5,391 nucleotides of DNA from Verrucomicrobiales bacterium (GTDB lineage: Bacteria > Verrucomicrobiota > Verrucomicrobiia > Verrucomicrobiales > DEV007). The notes beneath the pieces are model-generated. The model saw nothing but the letters and a program-made list of their open reading frames with translations, was not told the DNA's origin and did no database searches. Numbering within the stretch: the stretch's first letter is position 1; the number at the start of each line of letters is the position of its first letter. The translations under genes were made by a program, and so were the position numbers. Where the stretch lies: assembly GCA_023253615.1 (NCBI GenBank), contig JALRFZ010000506.1:1-5391 (forward strand), read 5' to 3'. Positions 5,381 to 5,391 of this stretch are shown here, one piece after another.

Positions 5381-5391
5381 ACACCATCCCC

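Noticed and set aside
5321..5391. Rho-independent terminator for the dipeptidase gene
   Set aside because: The inverted arrays could pair imperfectly, but there is no compact GC stem followed by a T-run within the window.

Overview
This is a GC-rich bacterial window in two blocks. Nearly all of the minus strand carries one compact operon, read from about 3750 down to position 1: an ArsR-family repressor, then the phosphate ABC importer PstS, PstC, PstA and PstB. PstB runs off the left edge with only its last few residues missing. The plus strand from 3915 to 5264 carries one Tat-exported protein of the membrane dipeptidase (peptidase M19) family, divergent from the operon. The last ~150 bases are short tandem repeats.

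Organism: high G/C at third codon positions, a Tat-targeted dipeptidase, weak Shine-Dalgarno signals at several starts and intergenic arrays of 6-7 base repeats are compatible with a Verrucomicrobiota/Planctomycetota-type bacterium. This is a weak guess; no rRNA or other strong taxonomic marker is present.

Layout: pstB 1-717 (partial), pstA 714-1583, a 105-base spacer with hexamer repeats, pstC 1689-2591, pstS 2551-3378, arsR-type regulator 3345-3665, a 249-base divergent intergenic region (operator/promoter and dyads), dipeptidase 3915-5264, heptamer arrays 5244-5320 and 5339-5380. The regulator overlaps pstS by 34 bases, pstS overlaps pstC by 41, and pstA overlaps pstB by 4 (ATGA), which indicates co-transcription and probable translational coupling. 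The one loose junction is pstC-pstA, where the repeat element sits.

How it works together: PstS captures phosphate outside the membrane, PstC and PstA form the channel, and PstB hydrolyses ATP. The regulator carries a C-terminal Cys-Cys pair and has a matching ATGAA-N6-TTCAT dyad between candidate -35 and -10 elements. The operon may therefore be controlled by a thiol-reactive or metal(loid) signal such as arsenite, instead of or as well as PhoB; no convincing Pho box is visible. Arsenate enters cells through phosphate importers, so an arsenite-type sensor on a pst operon would make physiological sense, but the ligand is inference. The dipeptidase seems functionally unrelated. The two most unusual features are this regulator-pst linkage and the two repeat loci, which share an architecture: short tandem arrays in opposite orientation around a small unique core.
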